From NCBI GenBank assembly GCA_964653025.1, contig CAZZBZ010000009.1, positions 1-63,058 on the forward strand: a DNA stretch of 63,058 nucleotides. The letters are read 5' to 3'. A model generated the notes under the pieces. It had not been told where the DNA came from. It saw nothing but the letters and a program-made list of their open reading frames with translations, and searched no databases. The stretch's first letter is position 1, and the number at the start of each line of letters is the position of its first letter. The position numbers and the translations under genes are program-made. The stretch comes from JABWAM01 sp964653025 (GTDB lineage Bacteria; Verrucomicrobiota; Verrucomicrobiia; JABWAM01). Positions 19,153-27,167 of this stretch are shown here, in pieces.

Positions 19153-20235
19153 TCACTTCCAGTTAACCACGGTCTCGACCATCGCCTTGTAGCGGGAGAG
19201 ACACTCGGGGCCCTTGCCGCGGATGTAGGGGGACGCTGTGGGGGAAACGATGAGCCCCTTGTGGTCGTCGAAGGCATCGCGGATCAACTGCTCGGTCTCC
19301 GCGCGCACCTCTTCTGCGGTGGCTTCGTACATGTGGTGGATCTGGATGTTGCCCTCGAGACAGAGGCGGCCGCGCGCGAGAGCCTTGGCCTCCTTCGCGG
19401 TGAGGTCCCCCATCGGGGGTGGTTCGATCGGATGCAGGACGTCGGCCCCCATGTCGAGGAAGCCCTGGAAGACCTGGCGAATCGGCCCGTGGCTGTGGAT
19501 GTGGACGCGCCCGCCCGATTCGTGAATCAGGTCGATGATCGGCTTGTCGTAGCGCACGTTGAAGTCTTGGAAATCGCGCGGCCCGTGGAGCGGGGGGACG
19601 ACGTACTCCTCGCCGAGCATGTTGAAGTAGGGGCCGATCCCGTGGGCGACGAGCGCACGCACAAGCGTAAGGAGAATCTGCATGTGCCGCTCGCAGAGGG
19701 CATGGACCAGGTCGCGGTCGGTGGCCGTCATCATCGCGAAGGTCTCCGAGCCGAAGAGCTCCGCGATGGTTCCCGCCGGGTTCATGCCGAGGCTGGCGTC
19801 CACGATCCCCGCGTCGCCGACCCGGGCGTTGGCCTCGCGGAAGGACTCCGGGTGCACCACGATCTCGGGTATCGGGAGGGAGAGGTACTTCTCCGCGTCC
19901 TCGGGAGACTTGAGGAGGAACCGCTCATGGAGCCCGGGCTGCCCCTTCAGACTCTCGAGTTGGGAGCGCTCGAGTTCCCCCCTGGGGGTCTGGAGGACAA
20001 AGACATGGCGCTCGAATTCCTCGGAGTGCGGTTCTTTGTGCGCAAGCGTGGGATGCAGCCCTCGGATCTCGGAGCAGTAGCAAGGAAGCTTCACTTCCGA
20101 GCGGGCATCGAGGTAGGCGATGAGATCGGCGTAGCCGGGGTCACCGGGGGGAAAACTCCTGCGGCTGTAAACCGCGGGGCGGTCGAGTTCCTCGTGGAAG
20201 TAACATCTCCTCAGTCGTTCGCGTCGCGTCATCAT
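19153..20235 (-). CDS. Uroporphyrinogen decarboxylase (URO-D) family protein
   Basis: 360 aa, of the URO-D/methyltransferase superfamily rather than canonical HemE. It lacks the HemE N-terminal signature; the fold is suggested by LGMNPAGTIAELFGSETF, HGIGPYFNMLGEEYVVPP, the VHIHSHGPIRQVFQGFLDMGADVLHPIEPPP segment and the terminal VSPTASPYIRGKGP. Such paralogues are abundant in PVC and anaerobic genomes and are thought to act on corrinoid or methylated substrates; this one's substrate is unknown. Its first ATG overlaps the ligA stop by 4 bp, so it is translationally coupled to ligA. Confidence 0.82.
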   Translation of the reverse strand: MMTRRERLRRCYFHEELDRPAVYSRRSFPPGDPGYADLIAYLDARSEVKLPCYCSEIRGLHPTLAHKEPHSEEFERHVFVLQTPRGELERSQLESLKGQPGLHERFLLKSPEDAEKYLSLPIPEIVVHPESFREANARVGDAGIVDASLGMNPAGTIAELFGSETFAMMTATDRDLVHALCERHMQILLTLVRALVAHGIGPYFNMLGEEYVVPPLHGPRDFQDFNVRYDKPIIDLIHESGGRVHIHSHGPIRQVFQGFLDMGADVLHPIEPPPMGDLTAKEAKALARGRLCLEGNIQIHHMYEATAEEVRAETEQLIRDAFDDHKGLIVSPTASPYIRGKGPECLSRYKAMVETVVNWK

Positions 20236-22355
20236 CGCGGGGGGGTGGAAAGGAGACGGAGGAGGGAGGGTTCGTCGAGGAGGCGGTCGTCGGGGAGACC
20301 GAGGAGGCGAAACTCGTCGAGTTTGGAGCCGGGGTCGGCCCCGACCACGAGGTAGTCGGTCTTCTTGCTGACGCTGGAGCGGACGATCCCGCCGGCTTCG
20401 CGGATCATCTCGGCGACCTTCTCCCGATCGAGGGTGGGGAGGGCACCCGTGAGAACGAAGCTCTTCCCATCAAGGTCGTTCCGCGTTTCACGTTTCACGT
20501 GTCGCGTTTCAAAAGCGAGTCCCGCTTTGTGAAGCCGCTCCAGCGTCGCCACGTTGTCGGGTTTCTCAAAGAAATCGCGGAGGCTGCGCGCCACCACCTC
20601 GCCCACGTCCGTCACGGCGATCAACTCCTCCACCGTGGCATGTCGGAGGCGGTCCATCGTTTCGAAGTGCGCGGCGAGCGAGCGTGCGGAGGCGGCGCCG
20701 ACGTGGCGGATGCCCAGCCCGAAGATGAGCCGCCACAGATCGCGCGCCTTGCTCGCCGCGATGCCCTGAATGAGGTTGTCGGCCGATTTTTCCGCCATGC
20801 GCTCCAGGTCGCTCACCCGCTCCCGGCTCAAGTCGTAGAGATCGGCAATGCTGCGGACCAGCTTGCCGTCGACGAGTTGCTCGACCAGCGATTCCCCCAA
20901 TCCCTCGATATCCATCGCGCCGCGCGAGGCATAGTGCTGGATTCGTCGCCGGATTTGGGCCGGGCAGGAGAGGTTCTCGCAGCGGAGGAGCGTGCCCTCC
21001 TCGTCCCCCACGAGGTCGCGGGTGATGTTTCCCCCGCAGGCGGGGCACCGCGCGGGCATCTTGAAAGGCTTCGCGTCCTTCGGGCGTTTCTCGGGAACGA
21101 AGCGGAGGACCGCGGGGATGACCTCGCCGGCCTTCTCGATCACCACGGTGTCCCCGACGCGGATGTCCTTGCGGGCGACCTCGGACTCGTTGTGGAGCGT
21201 GGCGCGGCTGACCGTCGAGCCTGAGACCAGGACGGGGTCGAGTTCGGCGACCGGGGTGAGCGCCCCGGTTCGCCCGACTTGCACGGTGATCGCACGGAGG
21301 AGGGTCTCCGCCTTCTCGGCCTCAAACTTGTAGGCGATGGCCCAGCGCGGCGCCTTGCTCGTGGCGCCGAGCGCCTGCTGTTGGGCAAGGAGGTCTGCCT
21401 TGAGGACCCCCCCGTCCGTTTCAAAAGGCAACTCGCGCCGGTAGGTGGCCAACTCCCCGACTGACCTCTCGATTTCCTCGGGGGTATGGCAGCGCCACGT
21501 GCGCGGAGGGGTGGGGAAGCCGAGGCTGGCGAGCAGGTTCAGAGCCTCGGACTGACGGGTAACCTTTATGCCCCGGGCTTCCGCGATTCCGTAGAACACG
21601 ATGCGGAGCGGGCGGCGGGCGACCTCGCGGGAGTCGAGCAGCTTGAGGGTGCCCGCAGTGGCGTTGCGCGGGTTGGCAAAGCTCGCCTCCCCGCGTTTCT
21701 CTCGCTCGTGGTTGAGGGTCTCGAAGTCCGCTCGGTTCATGTAGACCTCCCCGCGGACCTCGATGAGGGGGAGGTTCGGCGTCTTCGAGGTGTCGAGGGT
21801 GCCGACGGCGAAAAGGTCGCCTTGAAGTTCTTTTGTGGCCGCCGTTTTCTTTGGGCGGGAGAGGCTTCCTCCGCGGAGGGTCAGGGGGAGGGAGCGGATG
21901 GTGCGCAGGTTGGCCGTGACGTCGTCACCGGTGCGTCCATCACCGCGTGTGGCGCCGCAGGCCAACTCGCCGTTTTCGTAGCGAAGGGTGACGGCAACGC
22001 CGTCGATCTTCGGCTCGAGGACCCACTCAATTTTTTCCTCGGGCAGGAGTTTGGCAGCGCGCGCGACAAAACCTCCGAGTTCCTGGAGGGAGTAGGTGTT
22101 GTCGAGGCTGAGCATCGGGACACGGTGCGCGACGGGTTTGAATCCCGGGAGCGGTGCCCCACCGATGCGCCGGCTCGGCGAATTCTCGGAAACCAGGTCC
22201 GCATGGGCGCGCTCCAGCTCGATCAACTCGGCCATCAGCCGGTCGTATTCGAGGTCGCTGATTACCGGGGCGGCTTCGACGTAGTAGGCTTGATTGTGAC
22301 GATCGAGTTCGTTTTCCAACTCGCGCATGCGCGCGGCGATCTCCGCGTTTTTCAT
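20232..22355 (-). CDS. ligA: NAD-dependent DNA ligase
   Basis: 707 aa replicative ligase. The Ia domain with NAD contacts (SDLEYDRLMAEL) is followed by the adenylation domain with catalytic Lys116 in EPKIDGVAV, the OB fold, a four-cysteine zinc finger (CPACGG and CENLSCPAQI), helix-hairpin-helix repeats and a C-terminal BRCT domain (GKSFVLTGALPTLDREKV). Two unusual stretches stand out: about 35 residues in the adenylation domain around PKKTAATKELQGDLFAVG, and FETRHVKRETRNDL just before BRCT, which is encoded by heptamer repeats. The gene is coupled to vanZ upstream and the URO-D gene downstream by 4-bp overlaps. Confidence 0.95.
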   Translation of the reverse strand: MKNAEIAARMRELENELDRHNQAYYVEAAPVISDLEYDRLMAELIELERAHADLVSENSPSRRIGGAPLPGFKPVAHRVPMLSLDNTYSLQELGGFVARAAKLLPEEKIEWVLEPKIDGVAVTLRYENGELACGATRGDGRTGDDVTANLRTIRSLPLTLRGGSLSRPKKTAATKELQGDLFAVGTLDTSKTPNLPLIEVRGEVYMNRADFETLNHEREKRGEASFANPRNATAGTLKLLDSREVARRPLRIVFYGIAEARGIKVTRQSEALNLLASLGFPTPPRTWRCHTPEEIERSVGELATYRRELPFETDGGVLKADLLAQQQALGATSKAPRWAIAYKFEAEKAETLLRAITVQVGRTGALTPVAELDPVLVSGSTVSRATLHNESEVARKDIRVGDTVVIEKAGEVIPAVLRFVPEKRPKDAKPFKMPARCPACGGNITRDLVGDEEGTLLRCENLSCPAQIRRRIQHYASRGAMDIEGLGESLVEQLVDGKLVRSIADLYDLSRERVSDLERMAEKSADNLIQGIAASKARDLWRLIFGLGIRHVGAASARSLAAHFETMDRLRHATVEELIAVTDVGEVVARSLRDFFEKPDNVATLERLHKAGLAFETRHVKRETRNDLDGKSFVLTGALPTLDREKVAEMIREAGGIVRSSVSKKTDYLVVGADPGSKLDEFRLLGLPDDRLLDEPSLLRLLSTPPR
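20482..20509. repeat. Heptamer repeats inside ligA
   Basis: Four tandem 7-mers: CGCGTTT, CACGTTT, CACGTGT, CGCGTTT. They encode the linker between the HhH and BRCT domains of LigA (about residues 616-625) without breaking the frame. Confidence 0.75.
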
Positions 22356-22780
22356 GTGGCGGGAGGCGCGACGCGGAGGCGACCCGCGCGACGGAGTGCG
22401 GCGTAGATGGGCGCCGCGATGATCACGGCAATGGCCCCTCCGCTGGTATCCGAGACCCAGTCAAAGAACTCGCAGGAACGACCGGGGGTCAGGAGTTGGT
22501 GCCATTCGTCGGTGGCTCCGTAGGCCGAGGTGACGAGGAGGGCCACGAGGGACGCCCACGCGAGGTTCCGCGAGGGACGACTCAGGACAAGCGCCCGGAG
22601 GCAGAGCCAGCCGAGGCCCGCGTAGAGGAGGTGGTGGACGAACTTGTCGGGTTGGACGAAGCCCTTGAGGTATTCGAGGACGGAGGGGGGCGGAGGCAGG
22701 TCGTATCCCGGGATGCAAGACAGGGCGAAGATCAGCGAGGCCCATCCAACAAAGGGAATCCAGTGGCGAAGTCGGTTCAT
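22352..22780 (-). CDS. VanZ family membrane protein
   Basis: 142 aa with about four membrane helices. The family signature DEWHQLLTPGRSCEFFDWVSD is intact, as are the N-terminal GWASLIFALSCIPG and the DKFVHHLLYAGLGWL segment. VanZ proteins are linked to teicoplanin resistance in some hosts, but most homologues have no assigned role. ATG 22780 is chosen at the first hydrophobic segment; the longer frame is antisense to pheS. The stop overlaps the ligA start by 4 bp. Confidence 0.85.
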   Translation of the reverse strand: MNRLRHWIPFVGWASLIFALSCIPGYDLPPPPSVLEYLKGFVQPDKFVHHLLYAGLGWLCLRALVLSRPSRNLAWASLVALLVTSAYGATDEWHQLLTPGRSCEFFDWVSDTSGGAIAVIIAAPIYAALRRAGRLRVAPPAT

Positions 22781-22800
22781 CGGGTCGATCCCGCCGCGGT

Positions 22801-23805
22801 TCAGAACTGCCGCAGGAAGCGCAGGTCGTTCTGGTAGAAGAGGCGGATGTCGTCGATGCCGTGGAGGATCATCGCGATGCGCTCGATGCCCATCCCAAAG
22901 GCGAAGCCGGTCCACCGCTCGGGGTCGTACTTGACGGCCTTGAAGACATTCGGGTCCACCATCCCGCAGCCGGCGATCTCGAGCCATTCCTTGCCGCGGA
23001 TGCCGAGGGCCTCGGCGGAGCAATCAATCTCGAAGCTTGGCTCGGTGTAGGGAAAGAAATGGGGACGGAGGCGCGTCTTCGCACGCGGGCCGAGGAGTTC
23101 CTTGAAGAAGTGGTCCACGGTGCCCTTGAGGTCGGCCACGGAGACCCCTTCGTTGACGTAGAGCCCCTCGATCTGGTTGAAACAGGCGCTGTGCGTGGCG
23201 TCCACTTCGTCGCGGCGGAAGACGCGGCCCGGGGCCACGATGCGGATCGGGGGAGGCTGGCTCTCCATCACTCGGATCTGGACGGTGCTGGTCTGGGTGC
23301 GAAGGAGGCGCCCGTCCTTGAGGTAAAGGGTATCCTGGAGGTCGCGTGCGGGGTGGTCGGCGGGGGTGTTCAGCGCGTCGAAGCAGTGCCAGTCGTCCTC
23401 GATCTCGGGTCCCTCAATCACGGTGAAGCCGAGCCCGCGGAAGACTTCCACGATCCGGTCGAGGGTCTGGGTGAGCGGGTGCTTTCTGCCGAGGTGATGA
23501 CGGCGCCCGGGGAGGGTGGAATCGAGGCTGGAGGAGGCGGTGCCCCCCGTGCCGGCGGCGAGCTCGCCGCGGCGTTTTTCAAATGCGGCGTTGACTGAAG
23601 CCTTCACCTCGTTGGCAAGGCGGCCGAGAACGCCTCGCTGCTCGGGGGGTACCGTGCCGAGTTGCTTCATCAACTCGGGGAGGGAGCCCTGGCGACCGAG
23701 GTAACGGACGCGCGCGGCTTCGAGGAGTTCCGCATTGCCGGTATCAGCGAAATCGGAAGGGGCCTTCGCGGCGAGGTCGCGGAAGCTCTGCTCGAGGGAA
23801 TGCAT
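22801..23805 (-). CDS. pheS: Phenylalanine-tRNA ligase alpha subunit
   Basis: 334 aa class II aminoacyl-tRNA synthetase catalytic subunit, normal length. The N-terminal coiled coil is followed by HPLTQTLDRIVEVFRGLGF, motif 2 (GRVFRRDEVDATHSACFNQ), SFEIDC and motif 3 (FGMGIERIAMI). The usual partner pheT is not adjacent, so the beta subunit must be encoded elsewhere. Gene order downstream is pheS, vanZ, ligA, URO-D on one strand with small gaps or overlaps, so this promoter may drive all four. Confidence 0.95.
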   Translation of the reverse strand: MHSLEQSFRDLAAKAPSDFADTGNAELLEAARVRYLGRQGSLPELMKQLGTVPPEQRGVLGRLANEVKASVNAAFEKRRGELAAGTGGTASSSLDSTLPGRRHHLGRKHPLTQTLDRIVEVFRGLGFTVIEGPEIEDDWHCFDALNTPADHPARDLQDTLYLKDGRLLRTQTSTVQIRVMESQPPPIRIVAPGRVFRRDEVDATHSACFNQIEGLYVNEGVSVADLKGTVDHFFKELLGPRAKTRLRPHFFPYTEPSFEIDCSAEALGIRGKEWLEIAGCGMVDPNVFKAVKYDPERWTGFAFGMGIERIAMILHGIDDIRLFYQNDLRFLRQF

Positions 23806-23814
23806 GGAGGTGGG

Positions 23815-23843
23815 TATTTAAGCCGCGGAAGGGCGCGATGCAA
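23815..23843 (-). promoter_or_regulatory. Promoter of the pheS-vanZ-ligA-URO-D operon
   Basis: On the minus strand: TTGCAT (23843-23838), 17-nt spacer, TAAATA (23820-23815), 9 nt before ATG 23805. No Shine-Dalgarno precedes pheS. Confidence 0.65.
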
Positions 23844-23892
23844 GCGGCCCGTCAGGTGGGTTTCACGGGTTTACGGGTGAGGAAGACGGGAG

Positions 23893-23919
23893 AAGAGCAG
23901 GAGCAAGAGCAGGAGCAGG
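23893..23919. repeat. Hexamer-type purine repeat
   Basis: Alternating AGAGCA and GGAGCA units just downstream of the DUF167 gene. The period is six rather than seven, so it may be a separate class of simple repeat. Confidence 0.6.
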
Positions 23920-23932
23920 AGTGGGAGGGAAG

Positions 23933-24187
23933 TCAGGCGGGGGGGATCTCGACGAGCTTCGTGCGGGCCGAGTGGCCGGTGACGATTCGGACCTGCGATC
24001 GGCGAACCCCGAAATGGTCGGCGATGAGACGAATCAGGGCCTCGTTGGCGGCTCCATCCACGGGGGGTGCCGTCAGGCGCGCCTTGAGGACGCCGGGAGC
24101 CATTTCGAGGATCTCGCTTTTTGAGGCTCGAGGGATGACGCGGACCTGGAAGCGACGGGGTGGGGAGGGAGGAGGTTGGGCGGGCAT
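23933..24187 (-). CDS. DUF167 (YggU) family protein
   Basis: 84 aa. The family core VRVIPRASKSEI, LKARLTAPPVDGAANEALIRLIA and VRIVTGHSARTK is complete, giving the usual YggU/MTH637 alpha-beta fold. No biochemical function is established for the family. ATG 24187 gives the normal length with a short Pro-rich leader; the long upstream frame is antisense to the divergent gene. Confidence 0.85.
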   Translation of the reverse strand: MPAQPPPSPPRRFQVRVIPRASKSEILEMAPGVLKARLTAPPVDGAANEALIRLIADHFGVRRSQVRIVTGHSARTKLVEIPPA

Positions 24188-24202
24188 GGTTGCGAGAGAA
24201 AC

Positions 24203-24231
24203 CTGACATGGGCGCCCGGGCGTGGCAATCT
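24203..24231 (+). promoter_or_regulatory. Promoter of the LuxE-like gene, leaderless type
   Basis: CTGACA (24203-24208), 17-nt spacer, CAATCT (24226-24231), 6 nt to GTG 24238. Because ATG 24208 falls inside the -35 box, the GTG is the better start. Confidence 0.5.
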
Positions 24232-24237
24232 CGTCCC

Positions 24238-25290
24238 GTGAGCCAAGTGCGTTCCGAGATTCTTCGCCTGCTTCGAGGCGGGGCCACGGCGTGGGACCCG
24301 GCCACGTGGCGTCGTGTCGCCTCGCGACTCCATGCGGATCAGGCGCGGAGAAATCCCATTTACCGGGGTTGGGTGCGAGCGAACGGAGGTGGGAAGCGGC
24401 CTTCGGCCATGCCTCTTGCCGCGTGGCGCGAGGCTTGGGTGTTCTGTGGGTGCGGGAGGGCGCGGGAGGTCTTCGAGTCGAGCGGCACGACGTCCTCCTT
24501 GCGAGGCTGCCATTATTTTCGCGATCTCGCGGTTTACGAGGCGAGTGTGGTTGCGGGTTGGGAGTGGGGGGTCGGGGAGTGGATGAAACTGGGTGCCGTT
24601 TCTCTCCGACGGCGAGAGTCCGGGCGAAAGATTCAATATTTTGCACTCATGCCTTCGCCGACGGAGGCGCCGCGCTCGTCGCTTTCGCGGATGCTGGAGA
24701 TCCTTGCGCGGCGGTTTGAAGGCGGGCCGTGTTTCTGGGCGATGCGGCGGGGAAAATGGGACTGGGACGGCCTGGCGCGGCGATTGGAAAAGGAGGGGAG
24801 CGGAACTGACACGACGGTGGTTTTCGGGACCGCGTTCGGCTGGGTACATTTCCTCGATTGGTGTGCGGCGCAGGGGCGGCGCTTCCGGTTGGGGCGGAGG
24901 GTGCTGGCGATCGAGACCGGCGGATACAAGGGGAGGAGTCGCGAGGTTTCGCGGGAGGAGCTTCATCGGGGCATGGCTCGTACGCTGGGGATCCCCCCCG
25001 GTCATATCCAGGTGGAGTATTCGATGTGCGAAATTTCCTCGCAGGCGTGGTCCATCGGCGGGCTCCTGCATTTTCCTCCGTGGTGTCGCGTGCGGGTGGT
25101 GCCGCCATTGGGGGGGGCAAAACTGCGGAGGGGCGAACCCGGGGTGTTGGAGATCCACGATCTTGCGAACACGGATTCCTGTGCGTTCGTCCGGAGCGAG
25201 GACCTTGCCGTGGCGGTGGGCGGGGGTTTCCGCCTGGTGGGACGGGTGCCCCGCGTGGGGCTGAAGGGTTGCTCGCTGGGGCACGAATGA
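24238..25290 (+). CDS. LuxE/PaaK-like acyl-protein synthetase homologue
   Basis: 350 aa adenylate-forming enzyme of the LuxE type. The nucleotide loop FESSGTTSSLRG, the IETGGYKGRSREVSREELH motif and QVEYSMCEISSQAW are the hallmark LuxE segments. LuxE activates fatty acids for bioluminescence; non-luminous homologues are often found with acyl-chain or exopolysaccharide genes. No luciferase or reductase gene is nearby, so the acyl substrate is unknown. GTG 24238 is chosen for the promoter spacing; ATG 24208 is an alternative. A tract around 24552-24572 encoding WEWGVGEW has 7-bp periodicity and may be repeat-derived. TatC follows 20 bp downstream. Confidence 0.75.
   Translation: MSQVRSEILRLLRGGATAWDPATWRRVASRLHADQARRNPIYRGWVRANGGGKRPSAMPLAAWREAWVFCGCGRAREVFESSGTTSSLRGCHYFRDLAVYEASVVAGWEWGVGEWMKLGAVSLRRRESGRKIQYFALMPSPTEAPRSSLSRMLEILARRFEGGPCFWAMRRGKWDWDGLARRLEKEGSGTDTTVVFGTAFGWVHFLDWCAAQGRRFRLGRRVLAIETGGYKGRSREVSREELHRGMARTLGIPPGHIQVEYSMCEISSQAWSIGGLLHFPPWCRVRVVPPLGGAKLRRGEPGVLEIHDLANTDSCAFVRSEDLAVAVGGGFRLVGRVPRVGLKGCSLGHE
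24552..24572. repeat. Possible heptamer repeat in the LuxE-like gene
   Basis: TGCGGGT, TGGGAGT, GGGGGGT in phase; short and G-rich, so it could be chance. Confidence 0.35.
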
Positions 25291-25310
25291 GGTGTTAAGC
25301 TGTGGGACGC

Positions 25311-26114
25311 ATGAGCGAGACGAGCGAAGAACGGGGGCCGAAGATGACGGTCGAAACGGCGGAGGGGCCGGTGAAGACCCTTCTCGGGCACCTGGAAGAT
25401 CTTCGTGGGTTGCTCATCAAGGTTGGGATCACGGTCTCGGCGGCCTGGATGGCGTGCTTCTACTTCGGGCCGTACATCCTCCTGTTTCTCCAGCAGCCGC
25501 TCAAGTGGAGCGGGGTTCCTGACCCCGAGAAGTTTCTCAAGGTCTTCGGCCCGGCGGACGCCTTTTCGATTTCCTTCCAACTCGCGCTCTACGCGGGGAT
25601 CATGATCGCATCGCCGTTTCTCATCTACTTCATCGCAGCCTACATCTTCCCCGCGCTGACGCATACGGAGAGGCGGCACATCACCCCGGCGTTGTGGGTC
25701 GGGATCCCTTTTTTCCTCGCGGGGGTATTTTTCTGCTATCGCTTCGTGTTGCCTCCCTCGCTGAGAATCTCGAGGGAGTTTGCGGCGTGGCTGCACCTGG
25801 GATCGGACTTCTGGACGGTGGAAAGCTATGTGAGTTTTACCACGAAATTCATGCTTGGGATGGGGATTGCGTTTGAGGTGCCGCTGGTCCTTCTGGCGCT
25901 GGTGCGCTTCGGCGTCCTGAACTACGCGAAGCTGAGCAAGGCCCGCCCCTACGTGATCGTGCTGAACTTCTTCCTTGGGGCGGTGCTGACGACGCCCGAG
26001 GTCTTCACCCAACTCATCATGGCGATCCCGCTGACGATCATGTACGAGGCGGTGATCTGGATCACGTGGTTCATGGAGCGAAGGAAGGGGAAGAGCCTGA
26101 AGACTGAAGACTGA
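25311..26114 (+). CDS. tatC: Sec-independent protein translocase TatC
   Basis: 267 aa with six membrane segments. The conserved cytoplasmic HLEDLR near the N-terminus and PALTHTER in the first loop are the twin-arginine-binding elements. TatC is the receptor subunit for folded Tat substrates in the inner membrane. tatA/B are not adjacent. One predicted Tat substrate is encoded at 51690. The C-terminal codons (SLKTED) run into a heptamer repeat that also contains the stop codon. ATG 25311 gives the normal start. Confidence 0.92.
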   Translation: MSETSEERGPKMTVETAEGPVKTLLGHLEDLRGLLIKVGITVSAAWMACFYFGPYILLFLQQPLKWSGVPDPEKFLKVFGPADAFSISFQLALYAGIMIASPFLIYFIAAYIFPALTHTERRHITPALWVGIPFFLAGVFFCYRFVLPPSLRISREFAAWLHLGSDFWTVESYVSFTTKFMLGMGIAFEVPLVLLALVRFGVLNYAKLSKARPYVIVLNFFLGAVLTTPEVFTQLIMAIPLTIMYEAVIWITWFMERRKGKSLKTED

Positions 26115-26124
26115 AGGTCGGAGG
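26097..26124. repeat. Heptamer repeat across the tatC stop codon
   Basis: CTGAAGA, CTGAAGA, CTGAAGG, TCGGAGG. It supplies the last TatC residues and the TGA stop, so the repeat has probably redefined the C-terminus. Confidence 0.65.
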
Positions 26125-26162
26125 GCTGCAGGCGGCCCCGTCTTTTAGAAGCCACGGAGTGC

Positions 26163-26194
26163 AAAAAACACTGATCGGCGCGAGCCGCGCCGAT
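26163..26194 (-). terminator. Rho-independent terminator for the CNNM gene pair
   Basis: A perfect 9-bp GC-rich stem (26174-26182 with 26186-26194, 3-nt loop) is followed on the minus strand by a run of six T (plus-strand A run at 26163-26168). It lies 26 bp beyond the stop at 26220. Confidence 0.7.
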
Positions 26195-26219
26195 TCTGCT
26201 CCGACCGCATCGTTTCGGC

Positions 26220-27167
26220 TTAAAGGTTGGCGCGGCCGAGGTAGTGGCGGAGAACGTCCTCGGCGGTGATGATGCCGACATCGCGTCCGTTCGCATCTTG
26301 GACAATCCCCATGGGGGTGCGGGCGACGAGGAGGCGCGTGAGGACCTGGGGAAGCTCTGTGGTTTCGGGGATGTGCGGGGCGGGTCGCTCGCCGGCGCCG
26401 GTTTGGAAGAGAAGGTCGTAGGTGTTGCGAACCCCGGACCACTTTTCGATGCGCGAGGCGTGGGCAACGGGTAGGCGCGCAAAACCGGTCGCGCGGCTGA
26501 CCTCGAGGCAGTCGGAGGGACTCGCCCCCTCAAGGATTGCCTGGACCTCGGCGCGCGGTTTCATGGCATTGAGGGCAAGGGCGCCCCGTGTGTCGAGGAT
26601 GCGTGCGACGAGATTTTGCTGTTCGCCGGTGAGCAGGACGCCGCGCTCGTCGGAACCGGCCATCACCTTGAGTTCCTCGCGCGTGATGTGTTCGTGGGTG
26701 GGGGAGGCACGTCCCCCTTGAGCTCGGACGAGGACACGGGTGAGGAGGTCGGCGATGCGGACCAAGGGCCAGAGGAGGAGGGTGAGGGCGAAGAGAAAAG
26801 GCGCGAAACGGATGGCGAGGCGATTGGGAAATCGCTCAAAGACCGCCTTGGGGACGAGCTCCCCGTAGAGCCAGAGGGCGAAGGCGATCAGCAGGACGGA
26901 TGCGAGTGCGGCGAGGGGGCCGCCGATATAAAAAAAATGTCGAGCCACAAGGACCACCACGGTGCCGTTGGCGAGGGGGTTGCCGGCGACCACCAACGAG
27001 GCGAGGCGGTTCGGGTGGGCGATAAAGCGAATCAGCAGGGCGGCGCCCGCGGAGCCGCGCTCGCGCAGGTGGCGGATGCGGCCCCAGTTCAGGTTTGCAA
27101 GGGCCGCCTCCATTCCCGAGAAGAAAAAAGAGAGCAGGAGGCACCAAGCCACGAGTAACGCGGTCAT
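26220..27167 (-). CDS. CNNM (DUF21)/CBS-domain membrane protein, short paralogue
   Basis: 315 aa. An N-terminal DUF21/CNNM transmembrane domain (FFFSGMEAALANLNWGRIRHL, LYGELVPKAVFERFP) is followed by a CBS-pair-like region ending TPMGIVQDANGRDVGIITAEDVL. The C-terminal CorC/HlyC FAD-PCMH-like domain is missing, so it is shorter than its upstream neighbour. CNNM proteins are thought to move or regulate Mg2+ and Co2+. The first ATG overlaps the upstream gene's stop by 4 bp; the pair may form a heteromeric complex. Confidence 0.82.
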   Translation of the reverse strand: MTALLVAWCLLLSFFFSGMEAALANLNWGRIRHLRERGSAGAALLIRFIAHPNRLASLVVAGNPLANGTVVVLVARHFFYIGGPLAALASVLLIAFALWLYGELVPKAVFERFPNRLAIRFAPFLFALTLLLWPLVRIADLLTRVLVRAQGGRASPTHEHITREELKVMAGSDERGVLLTGEQQNLVARILDTRGALALNAMKPRAEVQAILEGASPSDCLEVSRATGFARLPVAHASRIEKWSGVRNTYDLLFQTGAGERPAPHIPETTELPQVLTRLLVARTPMGIVQDANGRDVGIITAEDVLRHYLGRANL

